Shown in pieces: positions 1 to 8,254 of a stretch of DNA of 64,000 bases. The notes under the pieces were generated by a model, which was not told the DNA's origin, searched no databases, and saw nothing but the letters and a program-made list of their open reading frames with translations. The translations under genes and the position numbers were made by a program. Source of the stretch: Bog-473 sp963777485 (GTDB lineage: Bacteria > Actinomycetota > Acidimicrobiia > Acidimicrobiales > RAAP-2); assembly GCA_963777485.1 (NCBI GenBank), contig CAVZQP010000002.1, forward strand, positions 1,240,001-1,304,000, given 5' to 3'. The first letter of the stretch is position 1, and each line of letters starts with the position of its first letter.

Positions 1-1
1 C

Positions 2-277
2 GGCGCGCCCTGGCCAGAGGACAGCTCGAAACGCCTTGACGTCTACAACCAGTTGGTTCGCGAAGTCGCAGCCGAGCATCCGACGACCGACTCGGTGGTC
101 GACCTCCACGCGGCGACCTGCCCTGGAGGGCGTTATGCCGAATCCATTCGGGGAGTACAAATCCGCCGCAGCGACGGTGTCCACTTCACCGTTGCCGGGG
201 GCGAATACCTGGCGCCCTTGATCATGCCGCCCATCGTCGCTGTCGGAAAGGCTCAAGCGGCCGCGACGGGCAGCTAA
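2..277 (+). CDS. SGNH-domain acyltransferase/esterase, C-terminal fragment
   Basis: The gene enters from the left edge, so only its last 91 or so residues are visible. They end at a TAA at 275-277. The fragment contains the D-x-x-H block of SGNH hydrolases (SDGVHFTVAGGEYLA), which carries the catalytic Asp and His. The arrangement matches the extracellular SGNH domain at the C-terminus of OafA-like membrane acyltransferases or of stand-alone SGNH esterases. The N-terminal part, including the GDS serine motif and any membrane segments, lies outside the window, so these two options cannot be separated. The frame is open from the first bases of the window and any internal start would cut the domain, so I treat it as truncated by the window edge. 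Confidence 0.7.
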   Translation, partial: GAPWPEDSSKRLDVYNQLVREVAAEHPTTDSVVDLHAATCPGGRYAESIRGVQIRRSDGVHFTVAGGEYLAPLIMPPIVAVGKAQAAATGS

Positions 278-297
278 GCGACTGACGAAGTAGCTCT

Positions 298-768
298 CTA
301 CCCGGACGCAGGCTTCGGGTTCACGTTCGCGGTCGGTGGACTGTTATGCCTTCCACCGGTGCCGCTGTTGCCGTTCGGGTTCTGCGGGTTGACGTTCTGG
401 TTGGAGTCAGCGACGACGCACTGCGCGTGCAACGCCGGGACGAGATGCCCCTCGTCGACGGATTCGATCTCAGAGATCGTCGTCATGAGCGAGTTCCACG
501 TGCCGTCGTCAGAGGTCGCCGCCGCGGCAAGAGGCAGCGCCAGGCGCAGTTGCTGCGCGGCTCGCTGTTGCAGGGAAGCTGCGGTCGCGGTCGGCGTGCC
601 GGCGCGCTGAGAGTCCACCCAGTCGGCCACGGAGCGGTTGACGTGGACGCAGGCCTGTTGAGCCAACGCCTGGCCGTCGTGGACCGACGAGCACGACGCC
701 AAGACGACAGGGACGATCAGAAGTAGTACCGCCCCGGCCCAGACCCGGTGGCGGCGGGCCGGCGTCAC
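298..768 (-). CDS. Putative lipoprotein of unknown function
   Basis: This 156-residue protein begins with a type II signal peptide: basic residues, then a hydrophobic stretch (AGAVLLLIVPVVLASC) ending in an L-A-S-C lipobox at about residue 25. It should be lipidated on the outer face of the membrane. The middle is helical and Ala/Gln-rich, with two further cysteines. The last 35 residues are a low-complexity Asn/Pro/Gly tail. It starts with GTG one base beyond the stop of the gene at 770-1327, so the two are probably co-transcribed. I do not recognise the family. Confidence 0.7.
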   Translation of the reverse strand: MTPARRHRVWAGAVLLLIVPVVLASCSSVHDGQALAQQACVHVNRSVADWVDSQRAGTPTATAASLQQRAAQQLRLALPLAAAATSDDGTWNSLMTTISEIESVDEGHLVPALHAQCVVADSNQNVNPQNPNGNSGTGGRHNSPPTANVNPKPASG

Positions 769-769
769 G

Positions 770-1327
770 TCAGGACAGCCAGCCTTCGGCGGATTCGAGG
801 AGGAAGCGGCTTACAGCCAGGGCACGGTCGAAGACGTCGCAGAGGAGCTCTTCACCGCTCAGGACCCGGGCGAGTGACACGGGGTGGCGCGCCACGATGC
901 TCAGACGCCGCTCTGAGCCATCGGTGGCGTTCGCGAAGGAGTCGATCGCCGAGACCTCGAGTGGCAGCTCGATCCCGCCGACGCCGGCCAGGTCGATGGC
1001 CAGCCGCAAGAGGTCGGGCCCGCTCGGCAGAGGCGGGAGCGCCCAGGTGAAGGTCAGTGGGAAGTGGAATTCGTCGGGTGGCTCTTCGTCTTCCGACAGG
1101 AGCACGACGGCGTCCTCGAAAGAGAGAAGCACCCGGGGATCGACGTCGAGGGCGAGATGCAGGTCGAGCGGTCCGCCGCACCCCTCTTCGGGGTGCAGGT
1201 CGACCTCCCACACTTGGCGCAGCGAGTAGGTCTCGACGAAGTGCCGCTCGTCGTGCACGTGAAACCCGTGGTCGACGGAGTGATCCTTCAGGTCGGCCAC
1301 GTAGCCGGCGACGTCTATGGCAGCCAC
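770..1327 (-). CDS. Conserved hypothetical protein
   Basis: A 185-residue acidic, soluble protein with no signal peptide or membrane segment. It alternates short beta-like stretches (VWEVDLHP, HFPLTFTWALPP) with acidic loops, but shows no catalytic motif that I recognise. The GTG start lies 9 nt downstream of a reverse-strand TAGGCT -10-like hexamer (plus-strand 1337-1342), suggesting a leaderless or nearly leaderless mRNA. It is followed almost without a gap by the lipoprotein gene, so it is the first gene of a two-gene unit. Function unknown. Confidence 0.6.
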   Translation of the reverse strand: MAAIDVAGYVADLKDHSVDHGFHVHDERHFVETYSLRQVWEVDLHPEEGCGGPLDLHLALDVDPRVLLSFEDAVVLLSEDEEPPDEFHFPLTFTWALPPLPSGPDLLRLAIDLAGVGGIELPLEVSAIDSFANATDGSERRLSIVARHPVSLARVLSGEELLCDVFDRALAVSRFLLESAEGWLS

Positions 1328-1431
1328 AGCGTGAGGAGCCTAGGGCGCCGAGACAGGCACTCACACACCGGCACGTGCACACATCGATACACACATCACC
1401 AGGGAGGCGGGCCGTCCTGGTGCGCCCCCTC

Positions 1432-1437
1432 TATGGT
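1432..1437 (+). promoter_or_regulatory. -10 element of a leaderless promoter
   Basis: TATGGT lies exactly 6 nt before the ATG at 1444, so initiation about 7 nt downstream would begin on the A of the start codon. No Shine-Dalgarno sequence precedes the ATG and no convincing -35 is visible. The call rests on the same spacing recurring elsewhere in the window. Confidence 0.5.
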
Positions 1438-1443
1438 GAGCGC

Positions 1444-2184
1444 ATGGACGAGGTCCGCCTGTTCGAAGTGCTGGACGACGCCGTTGGCGCCGTGCGGACG
1501 GCCCTCGACGAGCTCGAGGACTGGGGTCCCGCAGGCACGAAACCAGGGCAGTACCGCCTCGACCTTGCGGCGGACGACGCCGCACTGCCGATCCTGCACG
1601 GCGCCGGGTTGGCGGTGCTCTCCGAGGAGTCGGGGCTGACGGGTGACGGCCCCTCGGGGCTCCTCGCGGTGATCGACCCTGTCGACGGCTCGACCAATGC
1701 GCACCGGGGCGTGCCGTTCTATTCGACGAGTATCTGCGTGCTGGACGCCGAAGGACCGCTGGCCGGCCTCGTAGTGAACCAGGAGCTCGGCACCCGGTAT
1801 GCCGCGTCACGGGGCGGCGGAGCCGAGCGTGACGGAAGGCCGATCAAGCCGTCGGGTTGTGACGAGCTGGGCCAAGCGATCGTCGGCGTCTCGGGCTTTC
1901 CGGGTCGCCATCCGGGCTGGGCCCAATTCAGAGCGCTCGGGGCGGCATCCCTCGAGTGCTGCGCCGTGGCGGAGGGCGTCCTCGATGCCTATCTGACCGT
2001 CGGGCGCAGCACCCTCTATGGCTGGGACTACCTGGCGGGGCTGTTGGTGTGCCGTGAAGCCGGCGCGGCCGCGGCGGAACGCGACGGCCGTGACCTGATC
2101 GTGCGTGACGCCTCGAGCCGGCGCCCGGTGGTCGCCGCGACCACTGCGCTAGCCACGCAGCTCGCGCAGGACCAAGCGCTGTGA
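1444..2184 (+). CDS. Inositol monophosphatase family protein
   Basis: A 246-residue member of the lithium-sensitive, Mg-dependent phosphatase superfamily (inositol monophosphatase, histidinol phosphatase, CysQ). The metal-binding motifs are in order: LSEESG at about 60-65, IDPVDGSTN at about 77-85 (the D-P-x-D-G-[ST] signature) and the C-terminal WDYLAG block with the last metal Asp. The length is typical of the family. Homologues dephosphorylate inositol phosphates, histidinol phosphate or PAP, and sequence alone does not choose among them. The frame is open further upstream, but the ATG at 1444 fits the family N-terminus and the -10 hexamer placed just before it. It overlaps the next gene by 4 bp (GTGA), indicating translational coupling. 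Confidence 0.85.
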   Translation: MDEVRLFEVLDDAVGAVRTALDELEDWGPAGTKPGQYRLDLAADDAALPILHGAGLAVLSEESGLTGDGPSGLLAVIDPVDGSTNAHRGVPFYSTSICVLDAEGPLAGLVVNQELGTRYAASRGGGAERDGRPIKPSGCDELGQAIVGVSGFPGRHPGWAQFRALGAASLECCAVAEGVLDAYLTVGRSTLYGWDYLAGLLVCREAGAAAAERDGRDLIVRDASSRRPVVAATTALATQLAQDQAL

Positions 2185-3053
2185 CAGACCCCTCCGGCGC
2201 CGGCGACGTCGCCCGGGGCGCGGCGGCGCTCGTCGCGCACAAGACCTGGCGCACGGTCGAGCCCCTCCACGGGATGATCTACTTCGTCCCCGAGGCGGCT
2301 GAGGAGTACGCCCGCCTCGGCGTCACCGGCACCGCTGGCTACTTCGCATCACGCGCGGCCCCGATGGGCGCCGTCAGCGCGGACGTTGTCATCGCAACAT
2401 TCTTCAACTTCAACCCGGAGCTCGTCCGCAGCGCGATCCCCGACGCGTGGGACCACGCCACCCCCGCCGACCTGATCGCCGCTCGCTTCAGCGCCGTCGA
2501 TGCCGCGTGCCGTCGCATCCTCGGCGACGAAGTGGTCGAATCGCCTGACATGGCCCGCGCCGCCGCGCTGGCGCGCACCGCGGCCCAAGAGGCGGCCCGC
2601 CACGTCGAAGGCCGCCCGCTAGCCGCGGGTCATGCGGATCTCGAGTGGCCGGACGTACCTCACCTCCAGCTTTGGCACGCACAGTCGATCCTGCGCGAGT
2701 TCCGGGGCGACGGGCACATCGCGCTCCTCGTCACCCACGGGCTCAACGGATTGGAGGCGCTCGTGACCCACGCCGCTGCTGGCGACGTGCCCGCTCGCGT
2801 CCTCCTCGCCACGAGGGCATGGTCCGAGGATGCGTGGCAACGCGCTATCGACGACCTCCGAGAGCGCGGCTGGCTCGAGACCGGTGACGTACTCCGTTTC
2901 ACCACGTCGGGCGCGCGACAGCGGCAGGAGATCGAGGACGGCACGGACGCGCTGTCATCGGTTCCGTATCGTGCCCTGGGCGAAGAGGGTTGCGCCGAGC
3001 TGCGCGCCTTGGTCCGGCCCTGGAGCAAGGTCTTCGCCGAGCACCTGCGCTGA
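2181..3053 (+). CDS. SCO6745 family protein
   Basis: A 290-residue protein that resembles the actinobacterial SCO6745 (SalK-like) family. The N-terminal blocks typical of the family are present: LHGMIYFVPEA followed by YFASRAAPMGAVSADVV and ATFFNFNPELV. A winged-helix-like C-terminal region follows (WQRAIDDLRERGWLETGDVLRFT), and for that reason members are often described as MarR-like at that end. Its biochemical role is not established. The GTG start overlaps the TGA of the phosphatase gene, so the two proteins are made from one mRNA. Confidence 0.75.
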   Translation: MTDPSGAGDVARGAAALVAHKTWRTVEPLHGMIYFVPEAAEEYARLGVTGTAGYFASRAAPMGAVSADVVIATFFNFNPELVRSAIPDAWDHATPADLIAARFSAVDAACRRILGDEVVESPDMARAAALARTAAQEAARHVEGRPLAAGHADLEWPDVPHLQLWHAQSILREFRGDGHIALLVTHGLNGLEALVTHAAAGDVPARVLLATRAWSEDAWQRAIDDLRERGWLETGDVLRFTTSGARQRQEIEDGTDALSSVPYRALGEEGCAELRALVRPWSKVFAEHLR

Positions 3054-3186
3054 ACGCTGACACTGCGCACTCTCGTGGCCCGTCCGGGAACATCGGCGCG
3101 GTGACGGCGGCCCGGTTCCCGAGGGCTAGCGTTGACGGCGGCCGCCCGTTGGCCGCCACCTCGTTTGGTGGCATCTCGGGGCGCTC

Positions 3187-3260
3187 GGGCGCTTAGCTCA
3201 GTTGGTTAGAGCAGCTGGCTTACAACCAGCAGGCCGGGGGTTCGAGTCCCTCAGCGCCCA
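3187..3260 (+). tRNA. tRNA-Val (anticodon UAC)
   Basis: A complete 74-nt cloverleaf can be folded by hand. The 7-bp acceptor stem pairs 3187-3193 with 3253-3259 perfectly. The D arm is GCTC/GAGC (3196-3199 with 3209-3212). The anticodon stem is GCTGG/CCAGC around the loop CTTACAA, with TAC at 3221-3223. The T arm is GGGGG/CCCTC with the TTCGAGT loop. The discriminator is A3260 and no CCA is encoded. UAC reads the valine codons GUA/GUG. Confidence 0.96.
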
Positions 3261-3285
3261 CTCGTTACACCTCAGCGCCCACTCG
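3249..3285 (+). repeat. Direct repeat of the tRNA-Val 3' end
   Basis: The 16 bp CCTCAGCGCCCACTCG at 3249-3264 covers the T-stem end, acceptor strand and first bases after the tRNA. It recurs exactly at 3270-3285, with only TTACA between the copies. Duplicated tRNA 3' ends are typical footprints of tRNA-targeting integrases, but no element lies between these copies. It may be an excision scar or a small slippage duplication. Confidence 0.75.
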
Positions 3286-3311
3286 GCTTGCCCCGACCGG
3301 AGGGATCCCAC

Positions 3312-3330
3312 CACCACCTGACCGGTGGTG
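3312..3330 (+). terminator. Hairpin downstream of tRNA-Val
   Basis: CACCACC (3312-3318) and GGTGGTG (3324-3330) form a perfect 7-bp stem around TGACC. A pyrimidine-rich CTTCCTTCCT follows rather than a clean T-tract. The position 50 nt after the tRNA fits a terminator, though a rho-independent call is only moderate. Confidence 0.45.
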
Positions 3331-3374
3331 CTTCCTTCCTGGTGATCGTGTCGTATTTGTGAGAAAACAGAGCA

Positions 3375-5894
3375 ATGAGCCGGGCGACCCTGCGGCTGGT
3401 GTCGTACCGCTTCCGCACGACATGGAGGCAAAAACTCGGTGGCCTGATCACGCTCTTCCTGCTCGTCGGGCTAGTCGGGGGCCTCGCGATGGCCTCAGTT
3501 GCCGCGGCCCGCCGCACGGCGTCATCGTTCACCACGTATTGGGCGAGCACGAACCCGTCCGATCTCGTGGGAGCGACCGGCGTGCTGAATCCCGCGATCG
3601 GCCTCAAAGACGGGTACAACGCGCCGGCTGTGGCGAAAATCAAGCGTCTCCCGCACGTGACGCAGGTGCAGAGCCAGTCGGGCATCGATTTTCTGCCCTT
3701 GCAGCGCAATGGCGAGCCTCTGAATGCTCCCAACTTTTACCCCCCTTCGGCGGGCAACGGCTACGGCAGCGTCGACGGTCTGTACTTCGACCAGGACAGG
3801 GTGACGGTGGTGCAGGGCAGGAGGGCCGATCCCCGGCTCGCCGACGAGCTCATGTTGAGTGCAGAGGGCGCCGCCGCGCTCGGGGTGCACGTGGGAAGTG
3901 TTCTGCCGATTGGGATCTACACGAACGCGCAGACGACGCTCCCGGGCTTTGGTACGGCCAGCGTGAAGCCGGTTCGGACCCTCGACGAAAGAGTCGTAGG
4001 GATCTTCGTCTTCCCCACGTCGATCATCGAGGATGCGGTGGACGCCAGCAGCATTCCGAACAATCTGTTCACCCCCGCTCTCACGAGCCAGCTCCTCAGC
4101 TGCTGCGTCAACTACACCGAAACGGGGATCCGTGTCCGAGGCGATCCCGCCGATATCGGAGCCGTAGCAGCTCGGATTTCGAAGATCGTGCTGCCGGGGT
4201 TCCCTCCGTTCGCCTCGACGTCGGCGGGGAGCGTTGCCAAGGCTCAGAGAGCGATCAAGCCCGAAGCCGTCGCGCTCGGAGCTTTCGGAGCGATTGTGGC
4301 GGTCGCCGCTCTCCTCATCGCTGCTCAGCTGATCGGACGGCAACTCCGCCGCGGTGCGGAGGACCGGGACGTGCTGCGCGCGCTCGGCACGGGGACGATC
4401 GGGACATCGACCGACGGGTTGCCTGGCATTCTCGGAGCGATTGTCTTCGGAGCGCTGCTCGCCGTCGTCGTGGCTGTATTGCTGTCACCGCTCGCACCAC
4501 TCGGACCGGTGCGTGCCGTGTATCCCTACCCCGGGATGTCCTTCGATTGGACGGTCATCGGTTTCGGTGTGGTCGTTCTCGTCGTGGGGCTGAGCGCCGC
4601 CGCCATCCTCCTTGGCTGGCTGGGTGCTCCGCACCGGGAACGTCGTCGCGAACGTCCTTCGACAGGGCGTGCGTCGCTGGCCGCCAGACTTACCACCGGC
4701 GTCGGACTTCCGGCTCCGGCGGTCACCGGCGCTCGATTCGCGCTCGAATCCCGCGGACAACGAGACCCGGTGCCGGTCGGTTCTACAATCCTGGGCGCCG
4801 TGCTCGCCATCGTGGCGGTCGTCGCGACGGTCACCTTCGGCGCCAGCCTGAACTCCCTCGTTTCACATCCCGCTCTCTACGGTTGGAACTGGAACTACCT
4901 GTTGGTCTCTGGCGGCGATATTCCTCAAGGGCATCTGACATCACTCCTCGACCATGACCGCTATGTGTCGCAGTGGTCGGGCATCTACACGACGGCACTT
5001 TCGATGGACGGTCAGACCATCCCGGTGCTGGGAGAGAACCCCGGGACGGCGGTGGCTCCTCCGGTGCTTTCCGGCCAGGGCCTCGAAAGTGCAAACCAGG
5101 TAGTCCTGGGAGCTTTGACACTGACACAGCTGCACAAGGTGGTCGGCGACACCGTCGAGGTGTCGTCAGGCTCGGGCCCTCCGCGTCGTCTGCACATCGT
5201 CGGCACTGCAGCCATGCCGGTCCTCGGCAGCAGCGGCGGCCCACATCTCGAGATGGCGACCGGCGCTGTGGTTGCGTCGCAGCTCCTCCCGGCCGTCGAT
5301 CGCAACCCCTTCGACAACCCGATCCAAGGGCCAAACGCGGTACTCGTACGCCTCAAGAGCGGCTATACGCAGGCGGCCGAGCTGCACTCGCTCCAGAAGA
5401 TCGCGCAGGCGACCTCGAACACGGCGAACTTCGGCGTAGCCGTTCAGGGCGTCGAGAGCTTTCGCCCAGCGGAGATCGTCAACTACCGCTCTCTGGGCGA
5501 TACGCCAGTGTTCCTCGGTGCGGGTCTCGCGGCAGGAGCCATCGCTGCCCTCACGCTCACCCTCGCCGCCTCGGTTCGGAGGCGACGGCGGGACCTCGCG
5601 GTGCTCAAGACGCTCGGGTTCACCAAGCAACAGCTCGCGTCCACGATCGCGTGGCAGGCCACCATCGTCGCGCTGATCGGCACCGTCGTCGGTGTCCCGG
5701 TGGGGATTGCTCTCGGTCGCTGGTTGTGGGACGTCTTTGCCCGCAACATCCACGCAGTGCCCTATCCGACGGTTCCGGTCGTCCTGATCACGGTGATAAC
5801 ACTGGCGACGATTGTGCTCGCGAACGTGGTTGCCACTGTCCCTGGACGGAACGCGGCGCGCACCTCGACAGCAATCCTGCTTCGCTACGAGTGA
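3375..5894 (+). CDS. FtsX-like ABC transporter permease (839 aa)
   Basis: A large membrane protein with the MacB/FtsX layout. It has an N-terminal transmembrane helix at about residues 20-45, a long extracytoplasmic domain with the motif ASTNPSDL at about 55-62, and a membrane bundle beginning near 300. A second extracytoplasmic domain is followed by three C-terminal helices, the first entered by the FtsX-type block RRRRDLAVLKTLGFTKQQLA. Such permeases work with a LolD/MacB-like ATPase to move lipids or lipoproteins or to transmit mechanical force. No ATPase gene is adjacent. A paralogue of identical length lies at 52944-55463. The ATG at 3375 gives a normal family N-terminus; a TATTTG -10-like hexamer sits at 3354-3359. 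Confidence 0.85.
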   Translation: MSRATLRLVSYRFRTTWRQKLGGLITLFLLVGLVGGLAMASVAAARRTASSFTTYWASTNPSDLVGATGVLNPAIGLKDGYNAPAVAKIKRLPHVTQVQSQSGIDFLPLQRNGEPLNAPNFYPPSAGNGYGSVDGLYFDQDRVTVVQGRRADPRLADELMLSAEGAAALGVHVGSVLPIGIYTNAQTTLPGFGTASVKPVRTLDERVVGIFVFPTSIIEDAVDASSIPNNLFTPALTSQLLSCCVNYTETGIRVRGDPADIGAVAARISKIVLPGFPPFASTSAGSVAKAQRAIKPEAVALGAFGAIVAVAALLIAAQLIGRQLRRGAEDRDVLRALGTGTIGTSTDGLPGILGAIVFGALLAVVVAVLLSPLAPLGPVRAVYPYPGMSFDWTVIGFGVVVLVVGLSAAAILLGWLGAPHRERRRERPSTGRASLAARLTTGVGLPAPAVTGARFALESRGQRDPVPVGSTILGAVLAIVAVVATVTFGASLNSLVSHPALYGWNWNYLLVSGGDIPQGHLTSLLDHDRYVSQWSGIYTTALSMDGQTIPVLGENPGTAVAPPVLSGQGLESANQVVLGALTLTQLHKVVGDTVEVSSGSGPPRRLHIVGTAAMPVLGSSGGPHLEMATGAVVASQLLPAVDRNPFDNPIQGPNAVLVRLKSGYTQAAELHSLQKIAQATSNTANFGVAVQGVESFRPAEIVNYRSLGDTPVFLGAGLAAGAIAALTLTLAASVRRRRRDLAVLKTLGFTKQQLASTIAWQATIVALIGTVVGVPVGIALGRWLWDVFARNIHAVPYPTVPVVLITVITLATIVLANVVATVPGRNAARTSTAILLRYE

Positions 5895-5933
5895 GATTCT
5901 TCTTGGATCCAATATCGCACGTGAACCAGGCCG

Positions 5934-6371
5934 CTATCCGGTGGGCGCCTCACCGACCGTGCCGACGTGCACTGTTGTGAAGTTCCGTCGTGCGATTTGC
6001 CACCCAGCGCGATCCGAACAGACAAGCCGATCGTCGTAGAAACCGATCGCTCGGACGCCGTCGCGATGGTCCGGATCCATGATGACCGCGTCGACGTAGC
6101 TCCGGGCTTGGGCCCCATCGGGGAGGCGCGCCACCTCAACGTTGGAGATCCGGTGCAGCGTGTGCCCGCAGTGTTCGTGCACTGCGACCATGAAGGCGGT
6201 GATCTCGTCGGCCCCGTTCCAGGCCCCGATCTCTCCGTAGTCGATCGCGCAATCCGGCGTGAAGCACGATCGGAACAGGCCCCAATCGCGCCGGTCGATG
6301 CCAGACGCGTAACGCACGAGCACCGCATTGACTCCGAAATGCACAGACGAATCAGATGGCTCGGCGCTCAC
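5934..6371 (-). CDS. SnoaL-like (NTF2-fold) protein
   Basis: A 145-residue protein of the SnoaL-like family. It has the helix-rich start (VNAVLVRYASGIDRRDWGLFRSCFTPDC), then DYG and a beta-rich C-terminal half. Members are dehydratases, isomerases, ring hydroxylases or non-enzymatic folds, and steroid isomerase-like relatives are common in actinobacteria. A substrate cannot be read from the sequence. I chose the GTG at 6371 because AAGGAG lies 8 nt upstream and the domain starts shortly after. A longer reading back to 6530 would add an arginine-rich non-family extension. The gene is divergent from the TMEM175-like gene. Confidence 0.7.
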   Translation of the reverse strand: MSAEPSDSSVHFGVNAVLVRYASGIDRRDWGLFRSCFTPDCAIDYGEIGAWNGADEITAFMVAVHEHCGHTLHRISNVEVARLPDGAQARSYVDAVIMDPDHRDGVRAIGFYDDRLVCSDRAGWQIARRNFTTVHVGTVGEAPTG

Positions 6372-6492
6372 GGGGCGTCTCCTTCGGGATTCCGTGTGGA
6401 CACCAAGCCTGCCATGGCGCCGACTCTCGAGCTCACGACCGAAGGCCGACGCTCCGCGTTCTGTCTTCCGGCCTCTGCGAAGCTTGCAGTCG

Positions 6493-7170
6493 GTGCCGAT
6501 ATTTCCGCGGGTCGCCGACGAAGAGAACATTCCCGGGATCGATCGGCTCCTGGCTCTGACCGATGGCGTCGTCGCGATTGCGCTGACGCTTCTCGTGCTC
6601 CAACTGCAGGTCCCGGCGGCGAAGGACTTCGACGTGAATTCGGCCGGCCAGCTTTGGCATGCGCTCGGCGTGGACGGAGGCGAGCTGACCAGCTACCTCG
6701 TCTCGTTCGTCGTCATCGCCCAGTTCTGGTTGGTCCATCATCGGATTCTCCGCACGATGCGCGGTCACAGCGAGGGACTGGCGTGGCGCAATTTCGCCTT
6801 CCTCCTCACGCTGACGCTCATGCCGTTCACATCCGACCTCCTGGGGCGCTTCAGTGACAACCCGCTCGCCGTCACTATTTTCGCCGTCAACCTGGTTGCC
6901 ATCAGCCTGACGACCCAGTGGATCTATATCTACGCCGCCGGCCACAACCTTCTGGACGAGGAAAGACGGTCGCGCTACGAGGAGACAGTCGGGCGGGTGC
7001 GATCGTTGCTGACGGTCGGGGTGGTCTCGCTCGCGGTCATCCTGGCCTGGACGGACACCGGCCTGTCGCGATATGTCTGGCTGCTCTTCCTGATTGTGCC
7101 AGTCGCCGGCAGTCGCCTCGCGGCGCGGCTCGACACGTCGCAGCACGCGGTCGAGCCCGCAAATACCTGA
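6493..7170 (+). CDS. TMEM175-like (DUF1211) membrane protein
   Basis: A hydrophobic protein of about 225 residues with roughly six membrane segments, resembling bacterial TMEM175 potassium channels. The first helix carries the family block, here LLALTDGVVAIALTLLVLQL, followed by the second-helix region QFWLVHHRILRTM. The usual F-S-D selectivity/gating signature reads L-T-D, so conductance should not be assumed. I propose the GTG at 6493 because it precedes the first conserved helix by about 20 residues. An upstream ATG at 6328 would overlap the divergent gene and encode a non-family arginine-rich leader. Confidence 0.7.
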   Translation: MPIFPRVADEENIPGIDRLLALTDGVVAIALTLLVLQLQVPAAKDFDVNSAGQLWHALGVDGGELTSYLVSFVVIAQFWLVHHRILRTMRGHSEGLAWRNFAFLLTLTLMPFTSDLLGRFSDNPLAVTIFAVNLVAISLTTQWIYIYAAGHNLLDEERRSRYEETVGRVRSLLTVGVVSLAVILAWTDTGLSRYVWLLFLIVPVAGSRLAARLDTSQHAVEPANT

Positions 7171-7183
7171 CATCGGAGATCGC

Positions 7184-7200
7184 ATTCGCCGCCGGCGAAT
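7184..7200 (+). promoter_or_regulatory. Inverted repeat upstream of the F420-type oxidoreductase
   Basis: ATTCGCCG (7184-7191) and CGGCGAAT (7193-7200) are perfect 8-bp inverted arms around a single C. TACTGT at 7200-7205 could be the -10 of the downstream gene, which would place the palindrome in the spacer, as for a repressor site. It also lies 14 nt after the TMEM175-like stop, so a terminator hairpin is the alternative. Confidence 0.5.
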
Positions 7201-7261
7201 ACTGTGCACGCGTGCCTTCACCGATCGGCTGGCGAGTCGGAAGCACCGAAAGGATTCCCAG

Positions 7262-8248
7262 ATGTTCCTGATGCGATTCGACATGCGAGCACCGGATTGG
7301 GGCGCTCCCGCTCCTGAGCTGTACGCGACGGCCCTCGAGATGGCCGAATGGTCAGAGAGCAGAGGAGCTCTCGCCGCGGTTGTGTGCGAGCACCATGGGG
7401 TGAGCGACGGCTACCTACCGTCGCCGATGGTTCTGGCCACGGCCATGGCCGCCCGCACGACGACGCTGCCCATCACCGTGGCGGTGGTCGTCCTGCCGCT
7501 CTACCAACCTGTCCGCCTGGCCGAGGACATGGCGGTGCTCGACAACATCAGTCGTGGTCGGGTCAACTACGTCGCCGCCATCGGCTACGTGCCCTCCGAA
7601 TACGAACAACACGGTGTCGATTTTCACCGGCGTGGGCGGATCGCTGAGGAGTCGTTGGAACTGCTCCTCGAGGCGAAGAGGGGAGAACCCTTCGACCATG
7701 AGGGCCGTCGTATCCACGTGACGCCGCATCCGGTGACCCCAGGAGGCCCGCAGGTCGCTTGGGGCGGGGGGAGTGTTCCGGCCGCAGCCCGTGCCGGCCG
7801 GTTCGGATTGGACTTCATGGCGCAGGGTGGCGACCCGTCCCTGTCGGAGGTGTATGAGGAGGCGGCGCGCTCGAAGGGTCACGAGCCGGGCTTCTGCATG
7901 ATTCCGCCCCTCGACATGGCAACCACCTTGTTTGTTGCCGAGGACGTCGACCGGGCGTGGGACGAGCTCGGCCGGCATATCCTCCACGACGTCACCAGCT
8001 ACGCCAGCATCAATGTCGGAAGACACGCGTTTACGGCCAGCATCTCCGAAGCACAGACGGTGGACGAGCTGCGTGCCGAGGACCGGAGCCACCGGATCAT
8101 TACGGTCGAGGAGGCGGTGGAGACCGTCCGATCGGGCATGCCGCTGCAGCTTCACCCGCTCATCGGGGGACTCCCTCCCGAAATTGCGTGGCGCTACCTG
8201 CGCACGGTGACCGACGTGGTGATGCCCGAGGTGACCGGGGCGGCGTAG
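7262..8248 (+). CDS. LLM-class (F420-dependent-type) oxidoreductase
   Basis: A 328-residue TIM-barrel flavin/F420 enzyme of the luciferase-like monooxygenase class. Visible family blocks are CEHHGVSDGYLPSPMVLATAMAA, the VAVVVLPLYQPVRLAEDMAVLD strand-helix pair, NISRGRVNYVAAIGYVPSEYE, and a GGPQVAWGGGSVPAAARAG phosphate-binding segment. In actinobacteria such enzymes oxidise or reduce lipids, steroids and xenobiotics with F420 or FMN. The ATG at 7262 is preceded by AAAGGA about 10 nt upstream. The preceding intergenic palindrome suggests regulated expression. Cofactor choice is inferred from class only. Confidence 0.85.
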   Translation: MFLMRFDMRAPDWGAPAPELYATALEMAEWSESRGALAAVVCEHHGVSDGYLPSPMVLATAMAARTTTLPITVAVVVLPLYQPVRLAEDMAVLDNISRGRVNYVAAIGYVPSEYEQHGVDFHRRGRIAEESLELLLEAKRGEPFDHEGRRIHVTPHPVTPGGPQVAWGGGSVPAAARAGRFGLDFMAQGGDPSLSEVYEEAARSKGHEPGFCMIPPLDMATTLFVAEDVDRAWDELGRHILHDVTSYASINVGRHAFTASISEAQTVDELRAEDRSHRIITVEEAVETVRSGMPLQLHPLIGGLPPEIAWRYLRTVTDVVMPEVTGAA

Positions 8249-8254
8249 ACCGTT

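Noticed and set aside
1344..1400. CA-rich stretch (CACTCACACACCGGCACGTGCACACATCG region) as a repeat element
   Set aside because: The repeats are irregular and short, with no unit longer than four bases. It is compositional bias in an intergenic region.
3198..3431. Small reverse-strand frame encoding W-A-L-R-D-S-N-P-R-P-A-G-C-K-P-A-A-L across the tRNA
   Set aside because: This peptide is the familiar conceptual translation of tRNA complements and is wrongly annotated in many genomes. It is not a gene.
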